37,587 bases of DNA. It comes from Alcaligenaceae bacterium. Its GTDB lineage: Bacteria; Pseudomonadota; Gammaproteobacteria; Burkholderiales; Burkholderiaceae_B. The position numbers and the translations under genes are program-made. Location: assembly GCA_012735395.1 (NCBI GenBank), contig JAAYHN010000082.1, positions 1-37,587 of the forward strand, read 5' to 3'. Under the pieces are notes generated by a model that worked only from the letters and a program-made list of their open reading frames with translations, did no database searches and had not been told where the DNA came from. Positions 1 through 10,254 of this stretch are shown piece after piece. Positions within the stretch are counted from its first letter, which is position 1; the number at the start of each line of letters is the position of its first letter.

Positions 1-1
1 A

Positions 2-15
2 TTGATATGTATCTA
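2..15. promoter_or_regulatory. Putative FNR/DNR-type box upstream of DUF2249 gene
   Basis: TTGATatgtATCTA, one mismatch to TTGATNNNNATCAA; 70 bp upstream of the ORF at 86; a Crp/Fnr regulator gene lies in the same cluster. Confidence 0.45.
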
Positions 16-85
16 CGATCTGCCGAATAGGCACCTGCTATTGTTGTTATTATTTTCATAAGTCATTTTTTATCAGGGATTTACC

Positions 86-310
86 ATGAATGAAGATATT
101 CAACTGGACGCACGTTCTCTTCCTCCACCCGAACCCATGGAGCGGGTTCTGGAGCTGCTTCCCCAAATTGATGATGGCAAACGCCTGCGCCTGCTGATTG
201 ACCGCGAACCCCTTCCCCTGTTTCGCATACTGGAAAGCGAGCAGTTTGAGTACAGCATCCGCAAGCAACCCGATTATTCATATGAAGTCATGATCTGGAA
301 AAAAGGATAA
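86..310 (+). CDS. DUF2249 domain-containing protein
   Basis: 74 aa ORF; LDARSLPPPEPMERVLELLPQIDDGKRLRLLIDREPLPLFRIL is DUF2249-like; stop overlaps next start. Confidence 0.75.
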   Translation: MNEDIQLDARSLPPPEPMERVLELLPQIDDGKRLRLLIDREPLPLFRILESEQFEYSIRKQPDYSYEVMIWKKG

Positions 311-1611
311 TGCAACGTGCCCTGACGTTTGAACGCATGCCGGGCTTTATGGCCCCCATGCGCTTCTTTCTGGTCACACCACTATTTTTGCTGGTGGCCG
401 CCCTTATGCTGCTGTTTACCGGCCCCGATGCCTGGTTAAGCCGCTGGACACCCGTCACCTTAAGCCTGACCCACCTCTTCACGCTGGGTATTGTTACCAT
501 GAGCATGGCCGGCTCGCTAATCCAGATCCTGCCGGTGGCTTTCCGTATTTATATTCCTTTTACCAATCCTGTGGCGCTAGCGGTTTTTATGTTGCTGGGC
601 CTGGGTACCGTGACGCTTGCCAGCGCTTTCCTGGTTCTATCCAATACCCTATTCATCATTGCCGCCCTGTTGCTGGGAACAGGCCTGTTGGTTTTTATCA
701 CTGCCCTGAATCTTGGTTTATGGCTGTCCCGCAAACAGCAGGCTGAAAAAGCCCGGGCCTCCATTCACGCCGTACGTTACAGCCTGGCCGGTTTAACCAT
801 CACGGTTATTCTTGGCCTGCTGCTGGTTCGCGCCTTTATTTACCCCTCCGGCCTGTCACTGGTCGCACTGACCAATCTGCATGCCCTATGGGGCCTGGCA
901 GGCTGGGTAAGTATCTTGTTAATGGGTATCAGTTTTCAGGTTATTCCCTTGTTTCAGGTCACCGAGATTTACCCGGTTAACATGACGCGGCGCCTGCTTC
1001 CCGCCGTCTTTATAGTATTGTTGTTATGGACTGTAAGCAGTGAGTGGTTTGGTTTGCATTCGTCTTTACTGCAAACCGGCCTTATTTTCCTGCTGCCCAT
1101 TCTTGCCTTTATTTTTACCGTACAAACCGGCAGGCTGTTAAAGGGGCGCAAACGCCCCGAACCCGATGTCACCACCCTGTTCTGGCGCATGTCTTTGGCA
1201 AGCCTGGCAGGCAGCTGCCTGTTATTGCCCGTAATCCAGTTTTATAAGCTGCCACAACTTGAGCTGTCACTGGGAGTCCTGTTTATTCTGGGCTGCGCTT
1301 TTTCGGCCATTAATGGCATGCTGTATAAAATCGTGCCTTTTCTGGTTATGCTGCATGCCCAGGAAATTGTGCCGTTCCGTTCGGGTGCGGTTCCAAAAAT
1401 AAAAGATATTTTGCCCGAACACAAGGCCATGCTGCAATTTCGCATACAGCTGCTTACCCTGCCCGCCATGCTGGCGGCCGCCTGGCAGGTACCCGGGTTT
1501 GCCACCCTTTCCGCATTATTACTGTTGGCTTCCGCCTGCACCCTGTTCCTGAACCTGTTGGCTGCGGTCAGAATATACTGGCGCCTGGCCAAACAGTTTA
1601 AAAATCAATAA
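310..1611 (+). CDS. Multi-pass membrane protein, NnrS/heme-copper-oxidase-like, denitrification-associated type
   Basis: 433 aa, about 12 hydrophobic segments, overlaps DUF2249 ORF, next to Crp/Fnr regulator. Confidence 0.6.
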   Translation: MQRALTFERMPGFMAPMRFFLVTPLFLLVAALMLLFTGPDAWLSRWTPVTLSLTHLFTLGIVTMSMAGSLIQILPVAFRIYIPFTNPVALAVFMLLGLGTVTLASAFLVLSNTLFIIAALLLGTGLLVFITALNLGLWLSRKQQAEKARASIHAVRYSLAGLTITVILGLLLVRAFIYPSGLSLVALTNLHALWGLAGWVSILLMGISFQVIPLFQVTEIYPVNMTRRLLPAVFIVLLLWTVSSEWFGLHSSLLQTGLIFLLPILAFIFTVQTGRLLKGRKRPEPDVTTLFWRMSLASLAGSCLLLPVIQFYKLPQLELSLGVLFILGCAFSAINGMLYKIVPFLVMLHAQEIVPFRSGAVPKIKDILPEHKAMLQFRIQLLTLPAMLAAAWQVPGFATLSALLLLASACTLFLNLLAAVRIYWRLAKQFKNQ

Positions 1612-2272
1612 GGCCCTGCATATCCAGAATGGTAATTTCCTTGCCTTTGACCTGGATCAGGCCGTGCGTGCTCAGGTCAAGCAAAATACGCGAAAAGTGT
1701 TCTGGCGTAATGTTTAACCGTGAGGCAATAATCGCCTTGCTGGTGCTTAAGGTAATGGTTTGCCCGTTTTCACAATGGTCATGTTTCAGCAAATAACCAA
1801 TTACCCGCTGCGCGCCAGACCGTAATGAATAAGATTCAACGTCTTCCATCAGGCCATACAAACGCTGGCTAAGGCCCTTAAGCATATTAAAGGTGAAGTT
1901 CTGGCTTTTGGCCAGTTCGGCAGTGATAACCGAACGGCTGACATGCAGCACCAGGCAGTCTTCCAGCGCCTGTGCCGTCACGATATAATTCTTGCCCATA
2001 AACATGAGCGCTTCACCAAAACTGTCACCGGCACGGATAATTTTGACTACTTTCTCGTTACCTGGTGATGAAACCACCGACAGCTTGACCTGGCCATATA
2101 TTAATACATGCAACCCCAGGCAAGGTTCACCGCGCTGAAACACGATTTCACCCCGCCTGACCTGCATTTCGGTGGTACCCAATGCAATGGCATCGAGCTC
2201 GGGCTGATCCAGTTCACTGAATAACGCGACATTGGAAAGAAAGTCCTGTACCTTGATTTTCCTATTTGCCAT
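1598..2272 (-). CDS. Crp/Fnr family transcriptional regulator
   Basis: 224 aa with cyclic-nucleotide-binding-like N-terminus and HTH (SKAIIASRLNITPEHFSRILLDL). Confidence 0.88.
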   Translation of the reverse strand: MANRKIKVQDFLSNVALFSELDQPELDAIALGTTEMQVRRGEIVFQRGEPCLGLHVLIYGQVKLSVVSSPGNEKVVKIIRAGDSFGEALMFMGKNYIVTAQALEDCLVLHVSRSVITAELAKSQNFTFNMLKGLSQRLYGLMEDVESYSLRSGAQRVIGYLLKHDHCENGQTITLSTSKAIIASRLNITPEHFSRILLDLSTHGLIQVKGKEITILDMQGLIDF

Positions 2273-2449
2273 AATGACTTAGCCTTTGCGGCCCTTTCCT
2301 TTTCTTGGAAAAAAAACCAATAAATGATTTATAATAAGCGACATTTTCAGGCATTCTACCAACATTTTTAAGCGAATCCCTGAATAACCTCTCAATCTGT
2401 TCGCTTCCCGCCCACTATACGGGTGGATATAAACTGTTTTTTTTAATTA

Positions 2450-4063
2450 ATGTCACATACATCAATTTCGCAGGAAGTGGCCCGGCGCCGCACCTTTGCC
2501 ATTATTTCTCACCCTGACGCAGGTAAAACAACACTGACCGAAAAACTGCTGCTGTTTACCGGTGCAATCCAGATCGCCGGCAGCGTAAAAGCAAGAAAAG
2601 CAAGCCGCCACGCCTCTTCCGACTGGATGGAAATTGAAAAACAACGTGGTATTTCCGTCGCCTCTTCAGTCATGCAAATGGAATACCAGGACTGTGTCAT
2701 TAACCTGCTTGACACCCCCGGACACCAGGACTTCTCTGAAGACACCTACCGTGTGCTAACTGCGGTTGATGCCGCCCTCATGGTGATTGACGCCGCCAAC
2801 GGTATTGAGCCGCAAACGATCCGCCTGCTGCAGGTATGCCGTGCACGCAACACACCCATTCTGACCTTTATCAACAAGCTTGACCGTGAAGTCCAGGAAC
2901 CCCTCGACCTGCTGTCAGAGGTGGAATCCCATCTGGGCATGGATGCCGTTCCATTCACATGGCCCGTTGGTATGGGCAAAAGCTTTGGCGGGGTTTACGA
3001 CTTGCGCCTTGACCGCATGCGTTTATTCCGCCCCGGCCAGGAGCGTCGTGCCGGCCACGATGATTTCATTGAAGGCCTGGAAAACCCGCTCATCCAGGAA
3101 AAATTCGGTTCTGCCTTCGACAAGGCCCATGAAGAAATTTCGCTCATCAAAGAAGCCGCTCCCGCCTTTGACCACGAAGCTTTTCTGGCAGGCCGGCAAA
3201 CACCGGTATTTTTTGGTTCCGCCATTAATAATTTCGGTGTACAGGAAATTCTTGATGCGCTGGTGCAATGGGCGCCAAAACCCGGCCCACGCCAGGCACT
3301 CAGCCGCACGGTCCAGCCCAACGAACCCAAATTTTCCGGTGTTGTCTTCAAGGTACAGGCCAATATGGACCCTGCCCACCGGGATCGCGTGGCGTTCGTG
3401 CGCGTCAGCTCGGGTAAGTTTGAGCGTGGCATGCGTCTTAAGGTAAGCCGTACCGGCAAGGAAATCCGCCCCAACAACGTGGTGTCTTTCCTGTCCCAGC
3501 GCCGTGATCTGCTAGATGAAGCCTATGCCGGTGACATGATTGGCATTCCCAACCATGGCGTTCTTCATTTGGGCGATGTGCTTACCGAAGGCGAAAACCT
3601 GCAATTTACCGGCTTGCCATTTTTTGCACCTGAACTTTTCCAGGCTGTCGAAGTCAAAGATCCACTGCGTACCAAACAGCTGCGCACCGGCCTGACCCAA
3701 TTGGGCGAGGAAGGTGCCATTCAGGTATTCCGTCCCGAAGTGGGTGGCGCCCTTTTATTGGGTGCCGTCGGGCAATTACAATTTGAAGTGGTTGCTCACC
3801 GCCTGAAAACCGAATACGGGGTCGATGCGCGTTTAATGCCATCAAGGTATACAATGGCACGCTGGGTTACCAGTGACAATCCTAAAGCATTGCGCAAATT
3901 CATGGATAGCAATGCCGCCCATATTGCCTATGATGTCGTTGATGCCCTGGCTTTCCTCATCAGCTCTCCTGCCCAGCTCCGTGTTGCCCAGGAACTGAAT
4001 CCTGAAATTAATTTTCATGCCATGCGTGAACATGCCGGTCAGGTATTCGGGGAAAACGGTTAG
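2450..4063 (+). CDS. prfC: Peptide chain release factor 3
   Basis: 537 aa; GTPase motifs SHPDAGKTTLTEK, DTPGHQDF, NKLDR; RF3-type C-terminus. Confidence 0.97.
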   Translation: MSHTSISQEVARRRTFAIISHPDAGKTTLTEKLLLFTGAIQIAGSVKARKASRHASSDWMEIEKQRGISVASSVMQMEYQDCVINLLDTPGHQDFSEDTYRVLTAVDAALMVIDAANGIEPQTIRLLQVCRARNTPILTFINKLDREVQEPLDLLSEVESHLGMDAVPFTWPVGMGKSFGGVYDLRLDRMRLFRPGQERRAGHDDFIEGLENPLIQEKFGSAFDKAHEEISLIKEAAPAFDHEAFLAGRQTPVFFGSAINNFGVQEILDALVQWAPKPGPRQALSRTVQPNEPKFSGVVFKVQANMDPAHRDRVAFVRVSSGKFERGMRLKVSRTGKEIRPNNVVSFLSQRRDLLDEAYAGDMIGIPNHGVLHLGDVLTEGENLQFTGLPFFAPELFQAVEVKDPLRTKQLRTGLTQLGEEGAIQVFRPEVGGALLLGAVGQLQFEVVAHRLKTEYGVDARLMPSRYTMARWVTSDNPKALRKFMDSNAAHIAYDVVDALAFLISSPAQLRVAQELNPEINFHAMREHAGQVFGENG

Positions 4064-4097
4064 AATTGAATTTACATAAACGAAGGGTTATTTATTA

Positions 4098-4643
4098 ATG
4101 TCTTGGCGTTTCCTAATTATTTCACTGCTGATTTTTGCCGGACTTGCTACCTGGGGTGGAATCCAGGCGGGTGAATGGCTAATTGCCCATACGCCCACTA
4201 CTGCAAACATCCCCAATGTCACCGAAGCTGATCCCCCACCACTGGTTGACCTGGCCGGTCGCCCGGTCATGCGGCAACCTCAGCAACCCCTTATAAGCGG
4301 GGCACAGGGGGTACCGGAAAAAGTCGCCAATGTAAACTGGGAAATAGACGCCGAACAAAAATCCGATATTTTGACCGCCTCCAGTGCCGCCAGCCTGGGG
4401 GTCACGATAGGTACGGCTTCTGGCCGTATTGATGCCGCCCCTATCCAAACCCGTCCAATTAACCCACCTGTTGCCACAGGCAATACCGGTGGCTACGCCT
4501 GGGAACCCGCTTTTCACCGGGCAGTGGCCCAGTGCCGGACACTCGGTTTCTTTGAGCGGCCAACCTGCCTTGGGCGTGTCCGTGAACAATATTGCGGGCC
4601 TAACAACGCCTGGGGGAAAGTCAAGGATTGCCCTGAACGCTAA
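4098..4643 (+). CDS. Hypothetical protein with N-terminal membrane anchor
   Basis: 181 aa ORF downstream of prfC, hydrophobic N-terminus, Cys-containing C-terminus. Confidence 0.65.
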   Translation: MSWRFLIISLLIFAGLATWGGIQAGEWLIAHTPTTANIPNVTEADPPPLVDLAGRPVMRQPQQPLISGAQGVPEKVANVNWEIDAEQKSDILTASSAASLGVTIGTASGRIDAAPIQTRPINPPVATGNTGGYAWEPAFHRAVAQCRTLGFFERPTCLGRVREQYCGPNNAWGKVKDCPER

Positions 4644-4690
4644 GCAGGCATTCCGGCCAAATGGCCATTCCCGCCCTGGTGGTTTCATAC

Positions 4691-4730
4691 AAAAAAGGCC
4701 TGGATATATTCATATCCAGGCCTTTTTTTT
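4691..4730. terminator. Bidirectional Rho-independent terminator
   Basis: AAAAAAGGCCTGGATATattcATATCCAGGCCTTTTTTTT between convergent genes. Confidence 0.92.
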
Positions 4731-4768
4731 GTTACTTAATTTAAACGACAGCGATCAAAGGCGATAGT

Positions 4769-5245
4769 TTAATCATCTTCACCGATCTGGGTTTGCAGGT
4801 AATTTTGCAAGCCTACTTTATCAACCAGCTCAATCTGGGTTTCAAGCCAGTCGATCTGTTCTTCGGTTTCATCAAGGATGCTGCGCAATAAGTCACGGGA
4901 AACGTAATCACGTACTTTTTCACAATGGCTGATGCCTTCGGTCAAGGTTGCATGCGTAACCACCTCCAGGTGCAAATCACATTCAAGAATTTCAGGGACG
5001 TCTTCACCAATACGCAATTTATGCAGGTCTTGCAGGTTAGGCAAGCCTTCCAGCAGGAAAATACGCTCGATCAGGGCATCGGCGTGTTTCATGTTTTCAA
5101 TGGACTCTTTGTATTCATGCTTGCCCAATGCATTAAAACCCCAATTTTTCAGCATGCGTGCGTGCAGGAAATACTGGTTGATGGCCGTTAACTCGTTGGT
5201 TAATTGCTTATTAAGGTATTTAAGAACTTCTTTTTCGCCTTTCAT
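4769..5245 (-). CDS. bfr: Bacterioferritin
   Basis: 158 aa; [36 protein letters not shown]. Confidence 0.97.
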   Translation of the reverse strand: MKGEKEVLKYLNKQLTNELTAINQYFLHARMLKNWGFNALGKHEYKESIENMKHADALIERIFLLEGLPNLQDLHKLRIGEDVPEILECDLHLEVVTHATLTEGISHCEKVRDYVSRDLLRSILDETEEQIDWLETQIELVDKVGLQNYLQTQIGEDD

Positions 5246-5411
5246 CGCTTACCCCTTTATGAATTCAGTTGCATAATGGGCAATTTCCAGCCCAACAATA
5301 AAACATATGCCGTTATTATATCTTGGAATTGGAAAAAGCTAATTTAAAAGCGGAAAGAAATGCCAATTGCCTGAACGAATCAGGCAATGGATAATTGCGG
5401 AGGACAGAGAT

Positions 5412-5663
5412 TTAAGCAGCCGAATTCCACAAAACAGTGGAAACACATGACTTCCGGCCTGAAGACTCATGACCGCCATCATGCACAAGGGCCTCTCCGG
5501 AGCTTGAATTTTGCTCGAGATATCCGCAGGCAGTTTGGGCACAGCAACCACAGCATGTAGCCACACCTAACTGGGATTGCAAATCTCCCAGAGAAGCGGC
5601 TCCGTTATTGACTGCTTCAACAACGGCTTTTTCTGTAATTGCATTACAAATACAAATATACAT
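5412..5663 (-). CDS. bfd: Bacterioferritin-associated ferredoxin (BFD-like [2Fe-2S])
   Basis: MYICICNAITEKAVVEAV...CCGCCAQTACGYLEQ; start at MYICIC preferred over ORF start 5678. Confidence 0.85.
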   Translation of the reverse strand: MYICICNAITEKAVVEAVNNGAASLGDLQSQLGVATCCGCCAQTACGYLEQNSSSGEALVHDGGHESSGRKSCVSTVLWNSAA

Positions 5664-5666
5664 GCG

Positions 5667-5678
5667 AATGATTATCAT
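5667..5678. promoter_or_regulatory. Fur box core upstream of bfd
   Basis: ATGATAATCATT (minus strand), matching the central 12 bases of the GATAATGATAATCATTATC consensus. Confidence 0.7.
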
Positions 5679-5739
5679 CCATTTCTTTTCTTAAAGCAAG
5701 CCTTATTTCAAAAAAAGCCAGACTATTTTTCGGCTTGTC

Positions 5740-7131
5740 CTAACCTCTTAACAAAGCCTGGGCTTTCCTTGCCGAAGCCGATGGAATACCCATGGCCTCA
5801 CGATATTTGGCCACCGTTCTTCTGGCAATAAGCAGTCCCTGCGCAGTTAATAATTCACATATTTTGCTGTCTGACAAAGGCTTGGCAAGGTCTTCAGCCT
5901 CTATAAGCACTTTTATTTGCAACTGGATGGAAGTGGCTGATGCCTGCTCGCCTGAATCAGTTTGTAAACCTGAACCAAAAAAACGCTTTAATTCAAACAC
6001 ACCATGGGGCGTAGCGATGAATTTTTGCGTTGTTGCCCTTGAAACGGTTGATTCATGTATACCCAGTTCTTGCGCCACCTCCCTGAGGGTTAAAGGCTGC
6101 ATGGCCGCCATGCCCTGCTCAAGAAAGGCCGTTTGCCGGTTCATGATGATTTTTGATACATCCAGAATAGTGGAAAAACGGTGGTTTATCTGTTTCAGGA
6201 AACCTTTGGCCTGGCTCAACTGCTCTGCAAGACCGGACTCCACCGTTTTATCCAGGGTACGGATCATGCTTTCGTAGTCGGCGTTAATCCTGACTTTGGG
6301 CATAATGCCCTGATTCAATACCAAGACCCATTCTTTCCCATTCTTTTTAACCAGCACATCGGGAATGGCATAATCGGCCGCGGGTGTACTCCAGGCCTTG
6401 CCCGGACGGGGATCAAGACACTGGATTAAAGCATGTGCCTGGCGAATTAAAGGTATATTGACACCCGTCAGTTTCTGCAGGCGGTTTATATCAGCCGCAG
6501 CCAGGGCATCAAGGCCATTGGTACAAATTGTTCTTGCACATTGCAAGACACTCTCATTGCCTGCCAGCGGTTTTTCGTGCCGCAGCTGCAACAGCAAACA
6601 CTCGGACAGACTGCGTGCACCTATGCCAGCCGGATCAAAAGACTGCAGCAGGCGCAGGGCAAACATCAGCTCATCAGGAGACACCTCATCTTCAGGGTCA
6701 AACATGGCCTGAATATCGTCAAGTGAACTTGATAAATAACCGTTTTCATCCAGATCCTCTATTAACACATCCACCAGCGACATATCCCGTTCCGAGGCCC
6801 GGGTCGTATACAATTGGGAGCGCAGATGCGCTTGCAGACTAATGGAGGATGCCGTTTCCGGGTAGAAATCTTCATTGTCAGAATTATCCGCAAGCGGCTT
6901 GCGCTCACCCCAATCCTGTTGTAAAACCTCAGCATCTGAAGCGTCAATATTTGATGTTTCAGATGATATTTGGTTATCATCTACTAACTCCAGCATTGGG
7001 TTGTCCTGTATTGTACGCATCAGTTCTGCCTGTAAATCCAAAGCAGAAAACTGCAATAATCGTAATGATTGCTGCAACTGAGGGGTCATTACCAGGTGCT
7101 GACCTGTTTTTAATTCTAACGCCTGACGCAT
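5740..7131 (-). CDS. rpoN: RNA polymerase sigma-54 factor
   Basis: 463 aa; N-terminal LKTGQHLVMTPQLQQSLRLLQ and RpoN box ARRTVAKYREAMGIPSASAR. Confidence 0.97.
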   Translation of the reverse strand: MRQALELKTGQHLVMTPQLQQSLRLLQFSALDLQAELMRTIQDNPMLELVDDNQISSETSNIDASDAEVLQQDWGERKPLADNSDNEDFYPETASSISLQAHLRSQLYTTRASERDMSLVDVLIEDLDENGYLSSSLDDIQAMFDPEDEVSPDELMFALRLLQSFDPAGIGARSLSECLLLQLRHEKPLAGNESVLQCARTICTNGLDALAAADINRLQKLTGVNIPLIRQAHALIQCLDPRPGKAWSTPAADYAIPDVLVKKNGKEWVLVLNQGIMPKVRINADYESMIRTLDKTVESGLAEQLSQAKGFLKQINHRFSTILDVSKIIMNRQTAFLEQGMAAMQPLTLREVAQELGIHESTVSRATTQKFIATPHGVFELKRFFGSGLQTDSGEQASATSIQLQIKVLIEAEDLAKPLSDSKICELLTAQGLLIARRTVAKYREAMGIPSASARKAQALLRG

Positions 7132-7145
7132 ATCAAAAATTCTTT

Positions 7146-7727
7146 ATGAAACAAAAAAAACCGGCTAGTGCCCAAAGAGACGCTGCCATACTCAGCAAAA
7201 CCTTATTAAAACTGGCAACCCCACGAATCATACTGCGAACCGTTGTAATCGCCCTTTGTATTATTGTCTGGGTTGTTATTGCCGATAAAATCATTGATTT
7301 TGGCAAACAGCAAGATTACGCAGCCCTTGAAACATTCAGCCCCCAACTGGTTACCTACCTGAACAGTATAAACAATTATATTTGGTGGGGGCTTATTCTG
7401 CTTGGCAGCCTGATACTTTACTTCATGGTATCCGGCTGGCTTTCCAGCAGCATCAGCAAAGCCGCTGAAATCAACCCGCCCCAGCCGGTTATCAGAAACC
7501 TTATCAACAGCCTGTCCCAGGAAGGTAAAGACGTACTGGCCTGGGCATGGCGTGACCGCAGTGAACCACTTAAAATCAGCAACATTCACGAAGCATTAAA
7601 CGAATTGCGCAACGGCCGCGTCTCTAAACTGGTCCAAATCCAAGAGCAACAAGCCTTACTGTCATCCAGCCCCATTCCCGACCTGACCCCGCCTTTGGCC
7701 GAACCGGATATCCAACAAAACAACTGA
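7146..7727 (+). CDS. Hypothetical membrane protein
   Basis: ATG at 7146 in frame of the 6849..7727 ORF (MKQKKPASAQRDAAILSK...); two hydrophobic segments; divergent from rpoN. Confidence 0.7.
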   Translation: MKQKKPASAQRDAAILSKTLLKLATPRIILRTVVIALCIIVWVVIADKIIDFGKQQDYAALETFSPQLVTYLNSINNYIWWGLILLGSLILYFMVSGWLSSSISKAAEINPPQPVIRNLINSLSQEGKDVLAWAWRDRSEPLKISNIHEALNELRNGRVSKLVQIQEQQALLSSSPIPDLTPPLAEPDIQQNN

Positions 7728-7741
7728 GCCACAAAAAAAGC

Positions 7742-7771
7742 TTGACTTTAACCCCCTTTCATGCCCATAAT
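7742..7771 (+). promoter_or_regulatory. Putative sigma-70 promoter of the leuA leader
   Basis: TTGACT-N18-CATAAT. Confidence 0.5.
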
Positions 7772-7780
7772 AAAGTCACT

Positions 7781-7891
7781 ATGAAAACGCAAACAAACAC
7801 TTTCTCTCAGATTGATACCGGTCGCAACAGCGATCCGGCTGTTTGCGTTCTATCTTCTCTTCTCCTTCTAGCGATCGGTTGCCGAGCCTAG
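7781..7891 (+). CDS. leu leader peptide (uORF) upstream of leuA
   Basis: ATG...TAG encodes MKTQTNTFSQIDTGRNSDPAVCVLSSLLLLAIGCRA; five Leu codons incl. ctt ctc ctt cta in a row. Confidence 0.75.
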   Translation: MKTQTNTFSQIDTGRNSDPAVCVLSSLLLLAIGCRA

Positions 7892-8018
7892 AGCATTCGT
7901 GGCAGTTCGGCAGCCCTGTATCAGCCACCCGGATTTTCATTAAATTGTAAATATCCCGGGCCATCAGACAGGCAGAACGCCAGTTCCAGCACCGGGATTC
8001 AAAATAAACAGGTGCATT

Positions 8019-9725
8019 ATGATGCTTTCCAACCCAGCAAAAAAATACGTCCCTTTCAAGCCGTTCGTCAAGGATTTTTCCGAGCGCACATGGCCCAGCA
8101 AAACCATTACCACTCCTCCTATCTGGATGAGTACCGACTTGCGTGATGGCAACCAGTCCCTGATTGAGCCCATGAGCGTTGAGCGAAAGCTGAAATTTTT
8201 CAAACAGCTGGTTGCCATTGGCTTGAAAGAAATTGAAGTTGGTTTTCCTTCCGCCTCACAAACCGACTTCGATTTTGTACGTACCTTGATCGACAACAAC
8301 CTGATTCCTGATGACGTGACCATTATCGTCTTGACACAGGCCCGCCAGGATTTGATCGAGCGTACCGCCGAAGCCGCTGCCGGTGCCAAAACAGCCATGA
8401 TTCACCTGTACAACGCCTGCGCCCCGGCTTTCCGTAAAATCGTGTTCAACATGAGCAAAGACGAAGTCAAGGAAGTGGCAATCCAGGGCACCCGCTGGGT
8501 ACAGGAAGCGATGGCCAAATACCCGCAAACAAAATGGCGCTATGAATACTCCCCTGAAGTTTTCAGTACGACCGAACCCGAATTTGCCGTAGAAGTATGT
8601 AACGCCGTGGCAGAAACGTGGCAACCCACCCCGCAAGACAGAATCGTCTTCAACCTGCCTGCCACGATTGAAGCAACCACACCCAATATGTATGCCGACC
8701 AAATCGAATGGTTCTGCAAAAACGTAAAAAACCGTGACTGCTGTATTGTTAGCGTCCACCCTCACAATGACCGTGGCACAGCGGTTGCTGCCGCAGAACT
8801 GGCAATGATGGCAGGCGCAGATCGCGTTGAAGGCTGCCTGTTCGGCAGTGGCGAACGCACCGGTAACGTAGACCTGGTTACATTGGCCCTGAACTTATAT
8901 ACACAGGGCATCCACCCAGGCCTGGACTTTTCTGATATTGATGAAGTCCGCCTGACTGCCGAATACTGCAACCAATTACCGGTTCACCCACGTCACCCCT
9001 ATGCAGGCGACCTGGTATTTACCGCTTTCTCTGGTTCACACCAGGACGCCATCAAGAAAGGCTTTGCCCAGCAAGACCCCGATGGCATCTGGGAAGTACC
9101 GTATTTGCCAATTGACCCGGCCGACCTGGGCCGCAGCTACGATGCGGTTATCCGTGTTAACAGCCAGTCTGGCAAAGGTGGTGTATCTTACTTGCTTGAG
9201 CAGGAAAAAGGCCTGAATTTGCCACGCCGCCTGCAAATCGAATTCAGCCGTGCCATTCAGCGCGTGACCGATGAAACCGGTACCGAGGTTAACGGTAATG
9301 CCGTTTTCGAAATTTTCGAAAAAGAATACCTGAAACAGAATACACCATGGAAACTGGTCAAACACCAAATCAACAGCCACCCCGATGGTGCTGATGATGA
9401 AACCTTCAGCATCGAGGTTGAGCTGGAAAACAATGGCACACTGGTTAAGGCAAGCGGCAAAGGCGATGGCGCCATCTCTGCCTTTATCAACGCCCTTGAC
9501 CTGCCCATCCGTTTCATGGACTACCACGAGCACGCTATTGGTTCCGGTGAAAAAACACTGGCCGCCTGCTACGTTGAGTTGCGTTTGGGCGACTCTGCCA
9601 CCGGCTTCGGGGTAGGTGTCCATAAAGATATTGTCACTGCCTCTTTCCAGGCCGTCTTAAGTGCCGTTAACCGTCACATCCAGGCCGCCAGCAAAGAAGC
9701 AAAACTGGATACGGTTGCCGCCTGA
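8019..9725 (+). CDS. leuA: 2-isopropylmalate synthase
   Basis: 568 aa; [47 protein letters not shown]. Confidence 0.97.
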   Translation: MMLSNPAKKYVPFKPFVKDFSERTWPSKTITTPPIWMSTDLRDGNQSLIEPMSVERKLKFFKQLVAIGLKEIEVGFPSASQTDFDFVRTLIDNNLIPDDVTIIVLTQARQDLIERTAEAAAGAKTAMIHLYNACAPAFRKIVFNMSKDEVKEVAIQGTRWVQEAMAKYPQTKWRYEYSPEVFSTTEPEFAVEVCNAVAETWQPTPQDRIVFNLPATIEATTPNMYADQIEWFCKNVKNRDCCIVSVHPHNDRGTAVAAAELAMMAGADRVEGCLFGSGERTGNVDLVTLALNLYTQGIHPGLDFSDIDEVRLTAEYCNQLPVHPRHPYAGDLVFTAFSGSHQDAIKKGFAQQDPDGIWEVPYLPIDPADLGRSYDAVIRVNSQSGKGGVSYLLEQEKGLNLPRRLQIEFSRAIQRVTDETGTEVNGNAVFEIFEKEYLKQNTPWKLVKHQINSHPDGADDETFSIEVELENNGTLVKASGKGDGAISAFINALDLPIRFMDYHEHAIGSGEKTLAACYVELRLGDSATGFGVGVHKDIVTASFQAVLSAVNRHIQAASKEAKLDTVAA

Positions 9726-9803
9726 CAGGCACTGAAACCAAACACACGGGAAAGCCGGCCACAAGCCGGCAACCCTCACACCCCACCAGGGTGAAGTTAA
9801 GTT

Positions 9804-10175
9804 TTACCAGGCGCTGCCCACTTCCCACACAACCTCTTTGCCTTGTGCCCTGGCGGCTCTCATCATGTCCAGCAAAGGGAAAGTACGGCGACGCAAGGTG
9901 ACCCTTTCAAGTACCGGATGCGGTTTTTCTTCCGGGTATTCGTCATCTTCTTCTTCCCGGTCTTTATCAGCATAAACCTGGTCGGGGTTGGAGTCTGGGT
10001 CTTCTTCTACCGCACGGGTAATGTTGGCTATCGCTTCATCAAGCTGCTCTACGGTAAAAACACCCGATTCAGGAAGCGTTTCATAATTCCGACCGGCTGC
10101 CTGCAAAACAGACAGGGCATGCTTGTCCAGCATAATCACATCGGAACTGGCATTTGAACGGAATGTAATCAACAT
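9804..10175 (-). CDS. DUF1840 domain-containing protein
   Basis: MLITFRSNASSDVIMLDKHALSVLQAAGR...; acidic linker and C-terminal RRRTFPLLDMMRAA. Confidence 0.85.
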   Translation of the reverse strand: MLITFRSNASSDVIMLDKHALSVLQAAGRNYETLPESGVFTVEQLDEAIANITRAVEEDPDSNPDQVYADKDREEEDDEYPEEKPHPVLERVTLRRRTFPLLDMMRAARAQGKEVVWEVGSAW

Positions 10176-10222
10176 CTTCGGTTTCCCCCAATAGATAAAA
10201 CAATTCACTCAGTTTACTACAG
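10112..10222. repeat. Direct repeat copy 1 (5' end of DUF1840 gene and upstream)
   Basis: About 111 bp matching 10681-10791 with about 9 differences by manual alignment. Confidence 0.9.
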
Positions 10223-10254
10223 ATAAGAGCTTTTCAATATACAAATTATATTGC

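Noticed and set aside
2880-3446. 188-codon alternative-frame ORF inside prfC
   Set aside because: Out-of-frame translation within a highly conserved gene, biased composition
9036-9623. 195-codon minus-strand ORF inside leuA
   Set aside because: Antisense shadow ORF of leuA with no family resemblance
9748-9765. GCCGGC-cacaa-GCCGGC hairpin after leuA
   Set aside because: Short GC palindrome without a T-run; too weak to call a terminator
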